Assembly (NCBI GenBank): GCA_002293585.1
Contig: DBDM01000128.1
Coordinates: 284 to 15,959, forward strand
DNA length: 15,676 nucleotides
Source: Bacteroidales bacterium UBA932
Lineage (GTDB): Bacteria > Bacteroidota > Bacteroidia > Bacteroidales > UBA932
Reading direction: 5' to 3'
Part shown: piece after piece, positions 1 through 8,053 of the stretch
Layout of the letters: the number at the start of each line of letters is the position of its first letter
How positions within the stretch are numbered: the stretch's first letter is position 1
Translations under genes and position numbers: made by a program
Notes under the pieces: generated by a model
Seen by the model: the letters and a program-made list of their open reading frames with translations, nothing else
Databases searched by the model: none
What the model was told of the DNA's origin: nothing

Positions 1-3000
1 AGCGGGAGGGATTACTACTCCCAGCGAAGGCATTGTCTACGAATGGCAGGCCCAAGGCTTTAGCCCCTCATCGGGTACCGGCCAATCATTCGTTACACAA
101 ACGCCGGAGGTTGCAGGCAGCTACTCAGTTGTTGTAACCGTCAGGTCGACAGGCTTCCGTGAAATGAGCATTAAAAAAGTATTATACATACAGCATTGTA
201 TTTCATTGTCAGGCATATTGGATTTCTCCGTTTCGGCGCCGGTAGTAGCCGGACATCCGGTCATTCTTACCGCTTCCGGCATTCACGACAATGACGCAGT
301 ACGCTACACTTGGAATGCGCCTTCTTTTACTCCGTCAACTTACGAGGGCAATACATTCAGTCCCATTTGTCCGCCTATAGACGACGTATCCATGGCTACA
401 GATTATCCGGTGACAGTCACTGCTTCCGCCGAGGGGTATTGCAGTACGGATACCGTTAAGCAGGTGACTGTGCATCCATGTATGCCTTTGCCGGGAGAAC
501 TGGATTTTTCCGTTTCAACGCCGGCAGTAGCTAATTTACCTGTGACTTTCACGGCTTCCGGCATTAGCGGCGATGTCGGAGCAATAACTTATACCTGGAA
601 TGCTACTTCTTTTACCCCATCGACTTACGAAGGCAATACATTCAGTCCGCAATGCCCTGCCACCGCTACCGGATATAACGTAACACTTACTGCGGTGGCC
701 AATGGTTACTGCAGTGCTACGGTGTCTAAGCAGGTAGATGTGGTCGGCGGAAAAGATATGGGAACCGGCTCATCGTTCAATGTGTTGGCGCCATCTACGG
801 TTTATGTGAGTGATCAAATAACTTTTGCCCCTAACTTCACTCCCGGAGGCATCCATCCTCCCAATAGTGAACAAATAACTTATTTTTGGCAATGCAGTGC
901 ATGCAGTCCGTCTACTTTCTTATCTACATCCCAAGAGGTCGGCCGGTTCCATGCTACCGTACTCACAGAAGGCGAGCACACTGTCAACGTTACGGCGCGG
1001 GCGGCAGGATTTAACAGTGTAAGCACCACCTATACTTTCAAATCCCTGTGTAAGCCTATAACGGAAGCCGGTGCTAATTTTAGTTTCTCTGCCGTTCCGG
1101 CACAAGTGGTCAGCGGAGCTCCGGTGGAATTTCAAGCTGCCGGCATTAAAAGCGGCCTTCAAGGCGTGACCTATACCTGGAGCGCTCCTCATTTTTCACC
1201 TGCAACTTATGATGGGGGCCCCACTTTCAGTACCACAAGTCCATCCACCACCGTTGAGAACGATTATGAAGTATCCGTTACCGCCACCGCACCTTATTAT
1301 TGTCCCGTAACCGACAGCCATCCGGTAACCGTACTGGCCGGCCATGTTATGGAAGGCGAACTGAGCATCACTCCATCACAAACTAATATCTATTTGAGTG
1401 ATGAAATAACTTTCACGGCCGGAGGCATCACGCATCCCGCTCCTGATGAGGTAACCTATACCTGGCAATGTGAAAATTGTACTCCGAACTCCGGCACAGG
1501 ATCGCAATACACAGCCAAGGTATCCTCAACTCCGGGAGATTATACCCTTATTCTTACCGCTTCGGCAACAAATTTCTCCAGTGTGACTAAAAGCTATCCT
1601 TTCGCCGTTGTGTGTAAGCCTATGCCCACCACTGAAGGCTTCCATGTAGCTCCCGGTACAAATGTGGCTGTAAATACAGACCTGACTTTTACTGCTGTTC
1701 CTCCGGCCGGAATTTCCGGAATGAGCTACACATGGACTGTTCCTTTGTCCACCGCATCCGGCACCAGTACATCAACTGCAACGGCCAAAGCCCCGGACGC
1801 TCCACAAGACGTACCGGTGAAGTTGACCATGGAAGCTGCCGGATATTGTCCTGCCACTTATACAAAAACTATTTCCGTGGTGAGTTGTCAGCCGATGGAA
1901 AAAACACCCAGCATCAGCCCCGACGACGAAGTGTTGACCGGTCAAGGACAATATACATTCAGTACGCCTAATGCCGGTGCATTGCCGAACATAAATTATA
2001 GCTGGTCAATCACGCCCGCCGGATTTACTTATACTCCTACTTCAGGCGCTACGGCTACGGAATTTAAGGTTACCGCACCTCCTTATACAGATGCCAACAC
2101 CCTCTACACGCTCCAACTTACCGTAACTGCCGATGGTTATTGTACGGAAACAGTGACCCGAAGGTTATCTATTCAATCATTAACCGGCGTCATGAGCGGA
2201 ACGGTGATTATTGATGAAGCTATTCCCGTAGCACTCCAAAATTCCAACGACCAACGCTCCCTTCCTTCGATATGGGTGGGACAAGGCGCTGAAGTTACAT
2301 TGCACGCCAAGTATAATCCGGGTATCGGCGAGATTTCCAACGATGTGTTGTATGATTGGTATCTAAACACCATTGGCAAGCCCCTCACAGGAAACACTGC
2401 AACATCCGTGGGAGTGGGCCCAACCATTACATTCACTCCCGGCGGGGAAGCCTATAATCAAAGTATAATTGTACGAATTAGGCCTAAGGAGGACGGCCCC
2501 GACGCTTACCGTAGGCCTGGCAGTACCATGTTTGCGTACGATGTACAATTCTGCCAGAACTACACAGCCCCTGATTTATTTATCAATATCAACAATCAGT
2601 GCCGTCCCCGTACAATTAACGGATTCTCTAATTACACGGCATGGATAAAAGATGCCCGCGGTGGAAAATATCCCATCGTACACATGCCCAACAGTGAGAG
2701 CGGTGACTGGTGGTTTCAGGAAAATCTACAGATTGAAACCGAAAGTAGTTACAACGGATACAAAACTGCTTTTGGCATATACTATAAGTATAGTTCTCCC
2801 GTTGCATCAGAGATGAGAGAGCCTGCTGCTAACAAATATTGTCCTACCGGCTGGCGCATCCCGACTGATGGTGAATGGAGTGCGATGTTTGTCGGTGTAG
2901 GAGAACCGAATGCCAGTAGTAGCCTGAGGTCTTCAGGAAACCTCCTCCCCAATGCCCAACCACAAAATGGAGTGACAGATTGGATAACCTCTAGCTATCC

Positions 3001-3229
3001 CGGCATGGATAGTTATGGGTTCAAAGTACTACCTGGCGGATATTACACAGGTACTGAACTCAGAACTTACAATTATGTAGACGATTGGTCTAATTATGCC
3101 ACCTATAAATCAGCCGAAGGCAATTGTTTCAGATTTAACAGCGATCGAGGAGCAATGCAGAATATTTCTGGTGGTGCAACCGGATGTGAACACGACCGTT
3201 ACTACACTATCCGTTGTATCAAAGATTAA
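1..3229 (+). CDS. Large Ig/PKD-like repeat surface protein with C-terminal FISUMP domain (5' end outside window)
   Basis: The frame is open to the left edge (first full codon at base 2), so the start lies outside; the ATG at 164 is internal, because residues before it match later modules (GGIT..., EW, SGTGQS). About 1075 residues are visible. They form a partial module and then at least seven Ig/PKD-like modules of about 95 residues. One kind has a YTWNA/FTPSTY core and a GYC motif (counted from the ATG at 164, about residues 14-105 and 106-198). The other has a WQCxxC core (residues ~199-300 and ~395-488). A more divergent region follows, then a C-terminal domain with WWFQENL, CPTGWRIPTDGEW, GFKVLPGGYY and a final YYTIRCIKD. 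That pattern is the Fibrobacter succinogenes major paralogous (FISUMP) domain. I infer an exported surface or adhesin-like protein; the ligand is unknown. No type IX secretion C-terminal domain is visible. Stop TAA at 3227-3229. Confidence 0.85.
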   Translation, partial: AGGITTPSEGIVYEWQAQGFSPSSGTGQSFVTQTPEVAGSYSVVVTVRSTGFREMSIKKVLYIQHCISLSGILDFSVSAPVVAGHPVILTASGIHDNDAVRYTWNAPSFTPSTYEGNTFSPICPPIDDVSMATDYPVTVTASAEGYCSTDTVKQVTVHPCMPLPGELDFSVSTPAVANLPVTFTASGISGDVGAITYTWNATSFTPSTYEGNTFSPQCPATATGYNVTLTAVANGYCSATVSKQVDVVGGKDMGTGSSFNVLAPSTVYVSDQITFAPNFTPGGIHPPNSEQITYFWQCSACSPSTFLSTSQEVGRFHATVLTEGEHTVNVTARAAGFNSVSTTYTFKSLCKPITEAGANFSFSAVPAQVVSGAPVEFQAAGIKSGLQGVTYTWSAPHFSPATYDGGPTFSTTSPSTTVENDYEVSVTATAPYYCPVTDSHPVTVLAGHVMEGELSITPSQTNIYLSDEITFTAGGITHPAPDEVTYTWQCENCTPNSGTGSQYTAKVSSTPGDYTLILTASATNFSSVTKSYPFAVVCKPMPTTEGFHVAPGTNVAVNTDLTFTAVPPAGISGMSYTWTVPLSTASGTSTSTATAKAPDAPQDVPVKLTMEAAGYCPATYTKTISVVSCQPMEKTPSISPDDEVLTGQGQYTFSTPNAGALPNINYSWSITPAGFTYTPTSGATATEFKVTAPPYTDANTLYTLQLTVTADGYCTETVTRRLSIQSLTGVMSGTVIIDEAIPVALQNSNDQRSLPSIWVGQGAEVTLHAKYNPGIGEISNDVLYDWYLNTIGKPLTGNTATSVGVGPTITFTPGGEAYNQSIIVRIRPKEDGPDAYRRPGSTMFAYDVQFCQNYTAPDLFININNQCRPRTINGFSNYTAWIKDARGGKYPIVHMPNSESGDWWFQENLQIETESSYNGYKTAFGIYYKYSSPVASEMREPAANKYCPTGWRIPTDGEWSAMFVGVGEPNASSSLRSSGNLLPNAQPQNGVTDWITSSYPGMDSYGFKVLPGGYYTGTELRTYNYVDDWSNYATYKSAEGNCFRFNSDRGAMQNISGGATGCEHDRYYTIRCIKD
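2..2160 (+). repeat. Tandem Ig-like module repeats within the surface protein gene
   Basis: Successive modules of roughly 280 bp are related at DNA level as well as protein level. The clearest pair is 311-363 against 596-648: 47 of 53 bases match, encoding W-N-A then FTPSTYEGNTFSP in both. Another pair encodes SDQITF near 810 and SDEITF near 1395. Module types seem to run B-A-A-B-A-B-A-A from the edge, where B has the GGI(H/T)xP...WQCxxC core and A has the GYC/YYC core. Links between modules often read C-K-P or C-Q-P-M. This suggests growth by duplication of one-module or two-module units. Confidence 0.75.
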
Positions 3230-3257
3230 ATTTCATTTCATAATTTTTTATAATCGG

Positions 3258-3290
3258 AAAAGCTGTTCACTTTATGTGGGCGGCTTTTTT
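3258..3290 (+). terminator. Rho-independent terminator after the surface protein gene
   Basis: Bases 3258-3270 pair with 3276-3288 in a 13-bp stem (three G-U pairs) around a 5-base loop TTTAT, and the stem runs into six T at 3285-3290. It begins 28 bp after the stop codon. This is the expected form of an intrinsic terminator and closes the + strand transcript before the convergent gene remnant. Confidence 0.8.
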
Positions 3291-3302
3291 GTTGGGGGTT
3301 AG

Positions 3303-3752
3303 CTACAAAACCGGCTGGCAAACTATCCATTTGCCCCTGGTTCCTCCTTCCCTCTGAATAAGCCGTAAAATTTTGAGCCTGTTGATATTTTTTTCCACAG
3401 CAGTGGTAGATATTTGCAACTGTTTAGCCATCTCCGATATTGTTATTAATGGATTGATTTTCATCATATTTATCATATTCCTCAAACTTTCACCAAGTTC
3501 ATTACCCAACCCATTACCCAACCCATTACCCAACCCATTACCCAACCCATTACCCAACCCATTAGGTAAGGTTTCAGTACTTTGTATATCTTCTGGTTTT
3601 TTCTTGTAAAATGTTACCCTGAATCCAGGACCTACTTCTTTCCATTCAAATCCGATTTCGGGATAATTCACCAATTCTTCAGCTATAATGCGCAATCCGT
3701 TACCCCATTGTTCAATAATACCTAATCTCTTAAAAACCGGCGCCAATATTTT
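3303..3752 (-). pseudogene. 5'-truncated AlbA_2/RecG-C-like ATP-binding transcriptional regulator
   Basis: About 149 codons remain. The first readable residues are KILAPVFKRLGIIEQWGNGL. In COG2865-type proteins (AlbA_2/Schlafen-like N-terminal domain, then a HATPase_c_4 domain once annotated RecG C-terminal) this stretch lies deep in the protein, near the end of the ATPase-like domain. After it come a low-complexity G-L-G-N linker and a winged-helix domain (ISEMAKQLQISTTAVEKNI, IQREGGTRGKW). An in-frame TGA at 3753-3755 stands just before the conserved stretch. The only nearby start would be a TTG at 3746, inside the conserved motif, so the N-terminal two thirds are missing. Family members usually exceed 350 residues. 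The cut edge is next to the terminator at 3763-3796. I infer a decayed fragment; production of a short wHTH peptide cannot be excluded. Confidence 0.75.
3500..3559 (-). repeat. 12-bp tandem repeat, five exact copies, coding Gly-Leu-Gly-Asn
   Basis: The + strand unit is CATTACCCAACC, five perfect copies followed by a partial sixth (CATTA). On the minus strand it encodes the repeating tetrapeptide NGLG between the ATPase-like piece and the winged helix of the gene remnant. The unit is a multiple of three, so copy-number change keeps the reading frame. Perfect identity between copies points to recent slippage expansion. Confidence 0.95.
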
Positions 3753-3762
3753 TCAAATAAAC

Positions 3763-3796
3763 AAAAAATGCCCCGGTTTTCTCCGAGGCATTTTTT
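3763..3796 (-). terminator. Bidirectional hairpin terminator after the PpiD-like gene
   Basis: Bases 3763-3772 pair with 3787-3796 (A6-TGCC with GGCA-T6). The stem continues through one C/A mismatch into CGG/CCG around a loop at 3777-3782. There is a T tract on each strand, so it can stop transcription both ways. On the minus strand it lies 33 bp after the stop of the PpiD-like gene. Confidence 0.8.
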
Positions 3797-3828
3797 CTAT
3801 TTTGATTTTACTTAATTATCCGTAAAAT

Positions 3829-5931
3829 TTAAAAGTAACGGAACCTCCAATCCTTTACCTTAGCGGCTTTCTCCAACACCGGCAGAAATTCAAATACACG
3901 CCCGCTGCGTTTATACATTTCAAGGTTATTATTGATCTCGTCTTCTTTAGTGTAAACAGCCACCGTTTCGCGACTATCTACATTGAACACATACACACCC
4001 CACCGGCCTTTCACAGGGCCGCTCAACGTGCGTTCGGCCGCTCCGGCCACTGCTCCGGCCACCTTGGATTCCATGCTTGCACCGGCAAATGATACACCCG
4101 TCCCTTTTTGAACACTTAAGCCTAATTTATCGGCCACGGCATCAACCGTACCGGCCGACATCGCTTCTTTCATGCGCTGTGCATAAACAACCGCCTGTTT
4201 TTCGCTGCGTACAGCCTGTTCAATATCATCACGCACCTGCTCAAAAGGCGCAATTCCTTCGTTGCGTATTTCCGTAACGGCCGCTACTGCAAAATAATTA
4301 TTATTATTCAAATTAAAGGTGCCGGAAACAGCACGGTATTCCGATTCATATGCCCAGCGCACCAATTCGCGGGCGTCTTCAAAGATCGCCACCGTGCGGT
4401 CGCCTTCGCTAATATTATAGGCCGGCACGCGAATATATCCCTTCTCTTTGCAAAATTCAACAAATTTATCGTAATTGTTCATCCCCACCGAAGCCAATTC
4501 ATTAGCCTGCATAAACAATTCCTGAATGGTGACTTTGCCCGGCTCGGCAACTTTAGTCAGCACTGCCAATTTCACTTTTTTCACTTCGGCGCTGCGCTCG
4601 GTTACTTGCGCTACGTGCATGCCAAAACTCGACTCAACTTTAAAATATCTATTCCTGGGCACCATAAAACAAGTATCTTCAAAGGCTTTTACAGCACGCA
4701 AGTCGCCTTGTTTAACCCATCCCAGATCACCTTCATTGCGGTTGGCCATCTGGTCTGCGGAATGTTGTTGTGCCAAATAAGCAAAATTACCACCCTGATT
4801 CAATACCGTGAGCAGACTATCGGCCAATTTAACCGCCTGTTCTTTGGGATACATTTGGTAAGGGAGCAGGATATGGCGTACCCTCACCGAGTCGGGAAGG
4901 TTCCTGACCGTCATGATACGCGCCGTAGTATAAGTATATTCTTCTTTACTTACCGGCATAATATCCTTAGTAGTAGCGCTGAAAGCAAACTGATCCAGCA
5001 CCTCCGGCAATTCACCCTTTTTGTAGAAATAATCATCGAAAGGCTTATCCGAATTGAAAGCAACAAATTGCTTCAGGTCCGTCGCGGTTTTAAACTCCTC
5101 ATAAGCCTTATCAACATCTTCTTCCGTCAGTCTGACATCCTCTTCGGAAGGAACGATATGAAAAGCTACGTATTCAATATCGCGGGAAGTTTCCTGCGCA
5201 AAACTTTTCTCATGTTCTTTGTAATAGGCTCTCATATCCGCTTCGTCCACCTTCACGGCGGTATCGGCTGCAGCATTGAGCGGCATTACCACATAACTGA
5301 TATCCGACAACGTGTTACGGCCGTCAACAGCCGATTGCAGTTGCAGATCATTCAGATACATACTTTGTCCCAGCAGCGAAACGTATTTTTCTACAATCTG
5401 AGCATCGTATATGCGTTGCTCCAAATACTGCCAGTAAGCCTTCGTCTGGCCGGTAGGGTCGGTATTGATACTCTGAATAAGCGCCAACACATTGGAACGG
5501 CTGAACTGTCCCGTTTCATCCATGAACATCGGGTCATTGTAAAGCACCGGCGAAATATACTGTCCGCGTACAAGGCTTTCCATTTCATCGGCGGAAATGC
5601 CTAAGCCGCACTTTTCATATTGAGGTTTCATGACGTACTCCTGCACAAATTCCTGCCACACTTGCTCACGCACCCTTTCCTGCATAGGCTCCGACAACAC
5701 GTTGTCACCCAATACTACCCGGTTAATCGCATTATAATAATCTATCTTCTTTTGGTAATCCTGATAGTTTATGGATTTACCGGCCATGCTTGCCACGTCA
5801 TATTTTGACGAAAACATGGCAATCGCCTGTTGCAAAGTATTCGCATCAACAACGAACGAGAGCAGCGCCAAGCCGATAAGTACTGTAATAAAAACGCCTA
5901 AGCGCACCCTGATTTTTTCTAAAACTGCCAT
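3829..5931 (-). CDS. PpiD/SurA-type periplasmic peptidyl-prolyl isomerase, membrane anchored
   Basis: The protein has 700 residues, a usual size for Bacteroidetes PpiD-like proteins. A short cytoplasmic N-terminus and one membrane segment (about residues 11-29) are followed by a SurA_N-like helical region (about 40-200), which binds client proteins in this family. A parvulin (PpiC) domain lies at about residues 348-446 and starts with RVRHILLP; further signatures are GDLGWVKQGD (401-410) and FGMHVAQVTE (436-445). The C-terminal ~250 residues have no domain I can name. The role known for the family is folding of secreted and outer-membrane proteins at the periplasmic face of the inner membrane. 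It is the last gene of the envelope cluster, 68 bp after the CNNM/CBS gene, with its own promoter box in that gap and a terminator after it. Symbol left blank because ppiD and surA are not clearly separated in this phylum. Confidence 0.9.
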   Translation of the reverse strand: MAVLEKIRVRLGVFITVLIGLALLSFVVDANTLQQAIAMFSSKYDVASMAGKSINYQDYQKKIDYYNAINRVVLGDNVLSEPMQERVREQVWQEFVQEYVMKPQYEKCGLGISADEMESLVRGQYISPVLYNDPMFMDETGQFSRSNVLALIQSINTDPTGQTKAYWQYLEQRIYDAQIVEKYVSLLGQSMYLNDLQLQSAVDGRNTLSDISYVVMPLNAAADTAVKVDEADMRAYYKEHEKSFAQETSRDIEYVAFHIVPSEEDVRLTEEDVDKAYEEFKTATDLKQFVAFNSDKPFDDYFYKKGELPEVLDQFAFSATTKDIMPVSKEEYTYTTARIMTVRNLPDSVRVRHILLPYQMYPKEQAVKLADSLLTVLNQGGNFAYLAQQHSADQMANRNEGDLGWVKQGDLRAVKAFEDTCFMVPRNRYFKVESSFGMHVAQVTERSAEVKKVKLAVLTKVAEPGKVTIQELFMQANELASVGMNNYDKFVEFCKEKGYIRVPAYNISEGDRTVAIFEDARELVRWAYESEYRAVSGTFNLNNNNYFAVAAVTEIRNEGIAPFEQVRDDIEQAVRSEKQAVVYAQRMKEAMSAGTVDAVADKLGLSVQKGTGVSFAGASMESKVAGAVAGAAERTLSGPVKGRWGVYVFNVDSRETVAVYTKEDEINNNLEMYKRSGRVFEFLPVLEKAAKVKDWRFRYF

Positions 5932-5977
5932 CGCAATAGTTATTTATCTCGTTTTGCAAAAAATTAATTATAGCCTG

Positions 5978-5985
5978 CAAAGATA
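5978..5985 (-). promoter_or_regulatory. Bacteroidetes -7 promoter box (TATCTTTG) before the PpiD-like gene
   Basis: The minus strand reads TATCTTTG, matching TAnnTTTG, 46 bases before the ATG at 5931. No TTTG element is visible at the usual distance upstream, so the promoter is supported by the -7 box and its place in the intergenic gap. It would let the foldase be expressed apart from the upstream operon. Confidence 0.6.
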
Positions 5986-5999
5986 AGAATTTTTTTGAA

Positions 6000-7262
6000 T
6001 TATTCTTTCAGTACGGTTAATTTTACCAGTTCGATCTTTGTGGCCGAAGTACGGATGATACGGAAACGGAAGCGGTCAAACTGTAATATTTCCTGCTGTT
6101 GGGGGATATTTTCATTATGATACATAATATATCCTGCAAGTGTTTCATAATCATCATTATCCGGAATGTTCAAATCATAAGTTTTATTGATATACTTCAC
6201 TTCCATCCTGCCGGAAAAAATAAACTCCGTAGGCGATAACTGTTTGTCTACCAAATTATCACTATCATGCTCGTCATTAATTTCCCCAAAAATTTCTTCA
6301 AAGATATCTTCCATCGTCACCACGCCGGCGGTACCGCCAAACTCATCGACCACAACGGCCAGGGCCTTCCTGTTTTTGATCAGGGTGGCCAAGAGATTTT
6401 GAGCAGGCATGGTTTCCGGCACAAAATCAACGGGACGCAATTTTTCTTTGATGGACGACATGCCGGTGAACAGGTCTTTGGAATGTACGTAGCCGATAAT
6501 GTTGTCGATGTTCTCACTGTAGACCGGCACCCTGGAATAACCGGTACGGATAAATAACTCCTGCAGTTCGGTAATGGATTGCCGCTCGTCTATTGCCGTA
6601 ATTTCCGTGCGCGGCACCATGCACTCGCGTATACGCACCTTGGCAAAGTCGAGCGCATTCTGAAAAATCTCTATATCATGTTCATATTCATTTTCTTCAT
6701 CTTGAGAACGGCTCACTTCGTTCGATAATTCCATAAGGTCGGCCTTATTGAATAAGGTTTTTTCCGTTTTAGCGGCCAATTTTATACCCAACATACGCAT
6801 GAACACACGCGCTAAAATATTGACAAACCAGGTAATAGGATACAACAATACATAAAAAAACCAGGCTAACCATGAAAGATTTTTCAGCACTAAATTAGGA
6901 TTTATGCGGCACAAAGTTTTAGGCAACCATTCCGCCGTGATAAGGACGATCAGCGTAGACAGCAGGGTTTCCACCAATAATACCGTTCCCGGCGAAGTAA
7001 TCCATGTTATAATGAAAGGATCACAAAGCCTCGCCATGGCAATACCATATACCACTATGGTAATATTATTGCCCATCAACATAGTAGAAATATATTCGTT
7101 AGGACGGCGCAGAAACTTATTTACCACGTAAGTATAAGGCCGTCCCCGCTTCTTATCCAACTCTATTCTGAGTTTATTGGCGGAAAAGAAAGCGATCTCC
7201 ATTCCCGAAAAAAAGGCGGAAAGCAGGAGAGAAATCAACACTATGATAAGCGGCGTACTCAT
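6000..7262 (-). CDS. CNNM/CBS-domain membrane protein (HlyC/CorC/GldE-like)
   Basis: The protein has 420 residues. The CNNM (DUF21) transmembrane domain covers about residues 1-190, with the signature FSGMEIAFFSANK near the N-terminus and hydrophobic segments at about 3-23, 60-80, 92-112 and 130-156. A CBS pair follows (about 210-328), with MVPRTEI at 216-222, GYSRVPVY at 241-248 and DEFGGTAGVVTMEDIFEEI at 306-324. A CorC_HlyC C-terminal domain covers about 343-416. Family proteins are linked to Mg2+/Co2+ transport or export. Some Bacteroidetes members are called hemolysin-like or GldE, but nothing here shows a gliding role. The start lies 8 bp after the lptC stop, indicating cotranscription. 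All family signatures are intact. Confidence 0.9.
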   Translation of the reverse strand: MSTPLIIVLISLLLSAFFSGMEIAFFSANKLRIELDKKRGRPYTYVVNKFLRRPNEYISTMLMGNNITIVVYGIAMARLCDPFIITWITSPGTVLLVETLLSTLIVLITAEWLPKTLCRINPNLVLKNLSWLAWFFYVLLYPITWFVNILARVFMRMLGIKLAAKTEKTLFNKADLMELSNEVSRSQDEENEYEHDIEIFQNALDFAKVRIRECMVPRTEITAIDERQSITELQELFIRTGYSRVPVYSENIDNIIGYVHSKDLFTGMSSIKEKLRPVDFVPETMPAQNLLATLIKNRKALAVVVDEFGGTAGVVTMEDIFEEIFGEINDEHDSDNLVDKQLSPTEFIFSGRMEVKYINKTYDLNIPDNDDYETLAGYIMYHNENIPQQQEILQFDRFRFRIIRTSATKIELVKLTVLKE

Positions 7263-7270
7263 ATAATAAA

Positions 7271-8050
7271 TTACCGGACGCGTTCTATTGTTGCATCCAT
7301 TAGTTCTCTGGGTCTTAAGGTATCAACCATTAATGATCTGCTTTTTACTTTTTCCCTACGTATTAATACCGGCTTATCTATTGTTTTTGCCGGCACAGGT
7401 TGTCTGGGCGTAGCTTCCTGAGCGGGCTGCACCGGCTTATCGACGGTTGTAGTTGTTGATACCGTTGAATCTCCGGGCGTATCATCAAAATAATAAACAC
7501 TTCCTTCGCCTACATTCCGGAGTTCATAAGTGGTAAATGTTTCATCGGCATTCATACCATGCCCATCAATAATACCGTCTTCCGTCTCCACGCGCACCGG
7601 AGTATTGACATTGGTATAAATAATGTGTTCCGCGCGGTTCCAATAAAGCGTATCCGTGTAAAGATGTTGCTTTTTCAGGAAGTTCATCACCACTACATTA
7701 CCTGCAGCCATCCACAGTTCTACAGGCTTTTCCTTATACAAAGCAAAGTCAGCCGTAATTTGGCTTTCAAGCACTGTGGAATCGGCAAAAAACTGCACGT
7801 GGAATCCTTTGGGGAATAAACTATAAGGTTCTTCGCCGAATAAAAACCGTTGCAACAGCGGCGCTTTCAGCAAGACCTTGGTTTTTCCGTATTCCGTGTA
7901 ATTCACGTCAAGATCAAGCACTTCCATGCTGGGAAGTTGGTGTTCGTCAACGGCTACCGTTTCCACATTTTCATTACAAGATACAACGACAGTAGCGCTT
8001 AAAAAAAGCGCTACTGCATAATTATATAACTTGAAATGATGACGTTTCAT
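7271..8050 (-). CDS. lptC: LPS export protein LptC, lipoprotein form with C-terminal extension
   Basis: The protein has 259 residues. The N-terminus is a lipoprotein signal: basic MKRHH, a hydrophobic stretch, and a lipobox VVSC with the lipidated Cys at residue 25. Residues ~35-190 fit the LptC/YrbK fold, with repeated short beta strands (FHVQFF, SQITADFALY, VELWMAAGNVVV, LYTDTLYWNR, VETEDGIIDGHGMNAD). In the Lpt pathway LptC passes lipopolysaccharide from the LptBFG transporter to LptA. Escherichia LptC has an uncleaved membrane anchor; the lipobox suggests lipid anchoring here. Residues ~193-259 form a Thr/Pro-rich then basic tail not needed for the LptC fold. The start lies 3 bp after the stop of the TPR gene, so the two are probably translated in series. 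Confidence 0.85.
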   Translation of the reverse strand: MKRHHFKLYNYAVALFLSATVVVSCNENVETVAVDEHQLPSMEVLDLDVNYTEYGKTKVLLKAPLLQRFLFGEEPYSLFPKGFHVQFFADSTVLESQITADFALYKEKPVELWMAAGNVVVMNFLKKQHLYTDTLYWNRAEHIIYTNVNTPVRVETEDGIIDGHGMNADETFTTYELRNVGEGSVYYFDDTPGDSTVSTTTTVDKPVQPAQEATPRQPVPAKTIDKPVLIRREKVKSRSLMVDTLRPRELMDATIERVR

Positions 8051-8053
8051 ACA

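Noticed and set aside
1..3229. Type IX secretion C-terminal domain on the surface protein
   Set aside because: The protein ends in a FISUMP domain (RCIKD) with no typical sorting-domain pattern.
3500..3559. Possible CRISPR-like array
   Set aside because: The 12-bp units are tandem with no spacers and lie in a coding linker.
4606..5604. Long + strand open frame (332 codons) opposite the PpiD-like gene
   Set aside because: The opposite strand codes an intact protein with parvulin signatures. The + frame has low-complexity His/Arg/Ile-rich sequence with no domain, so it is a shadow frame.
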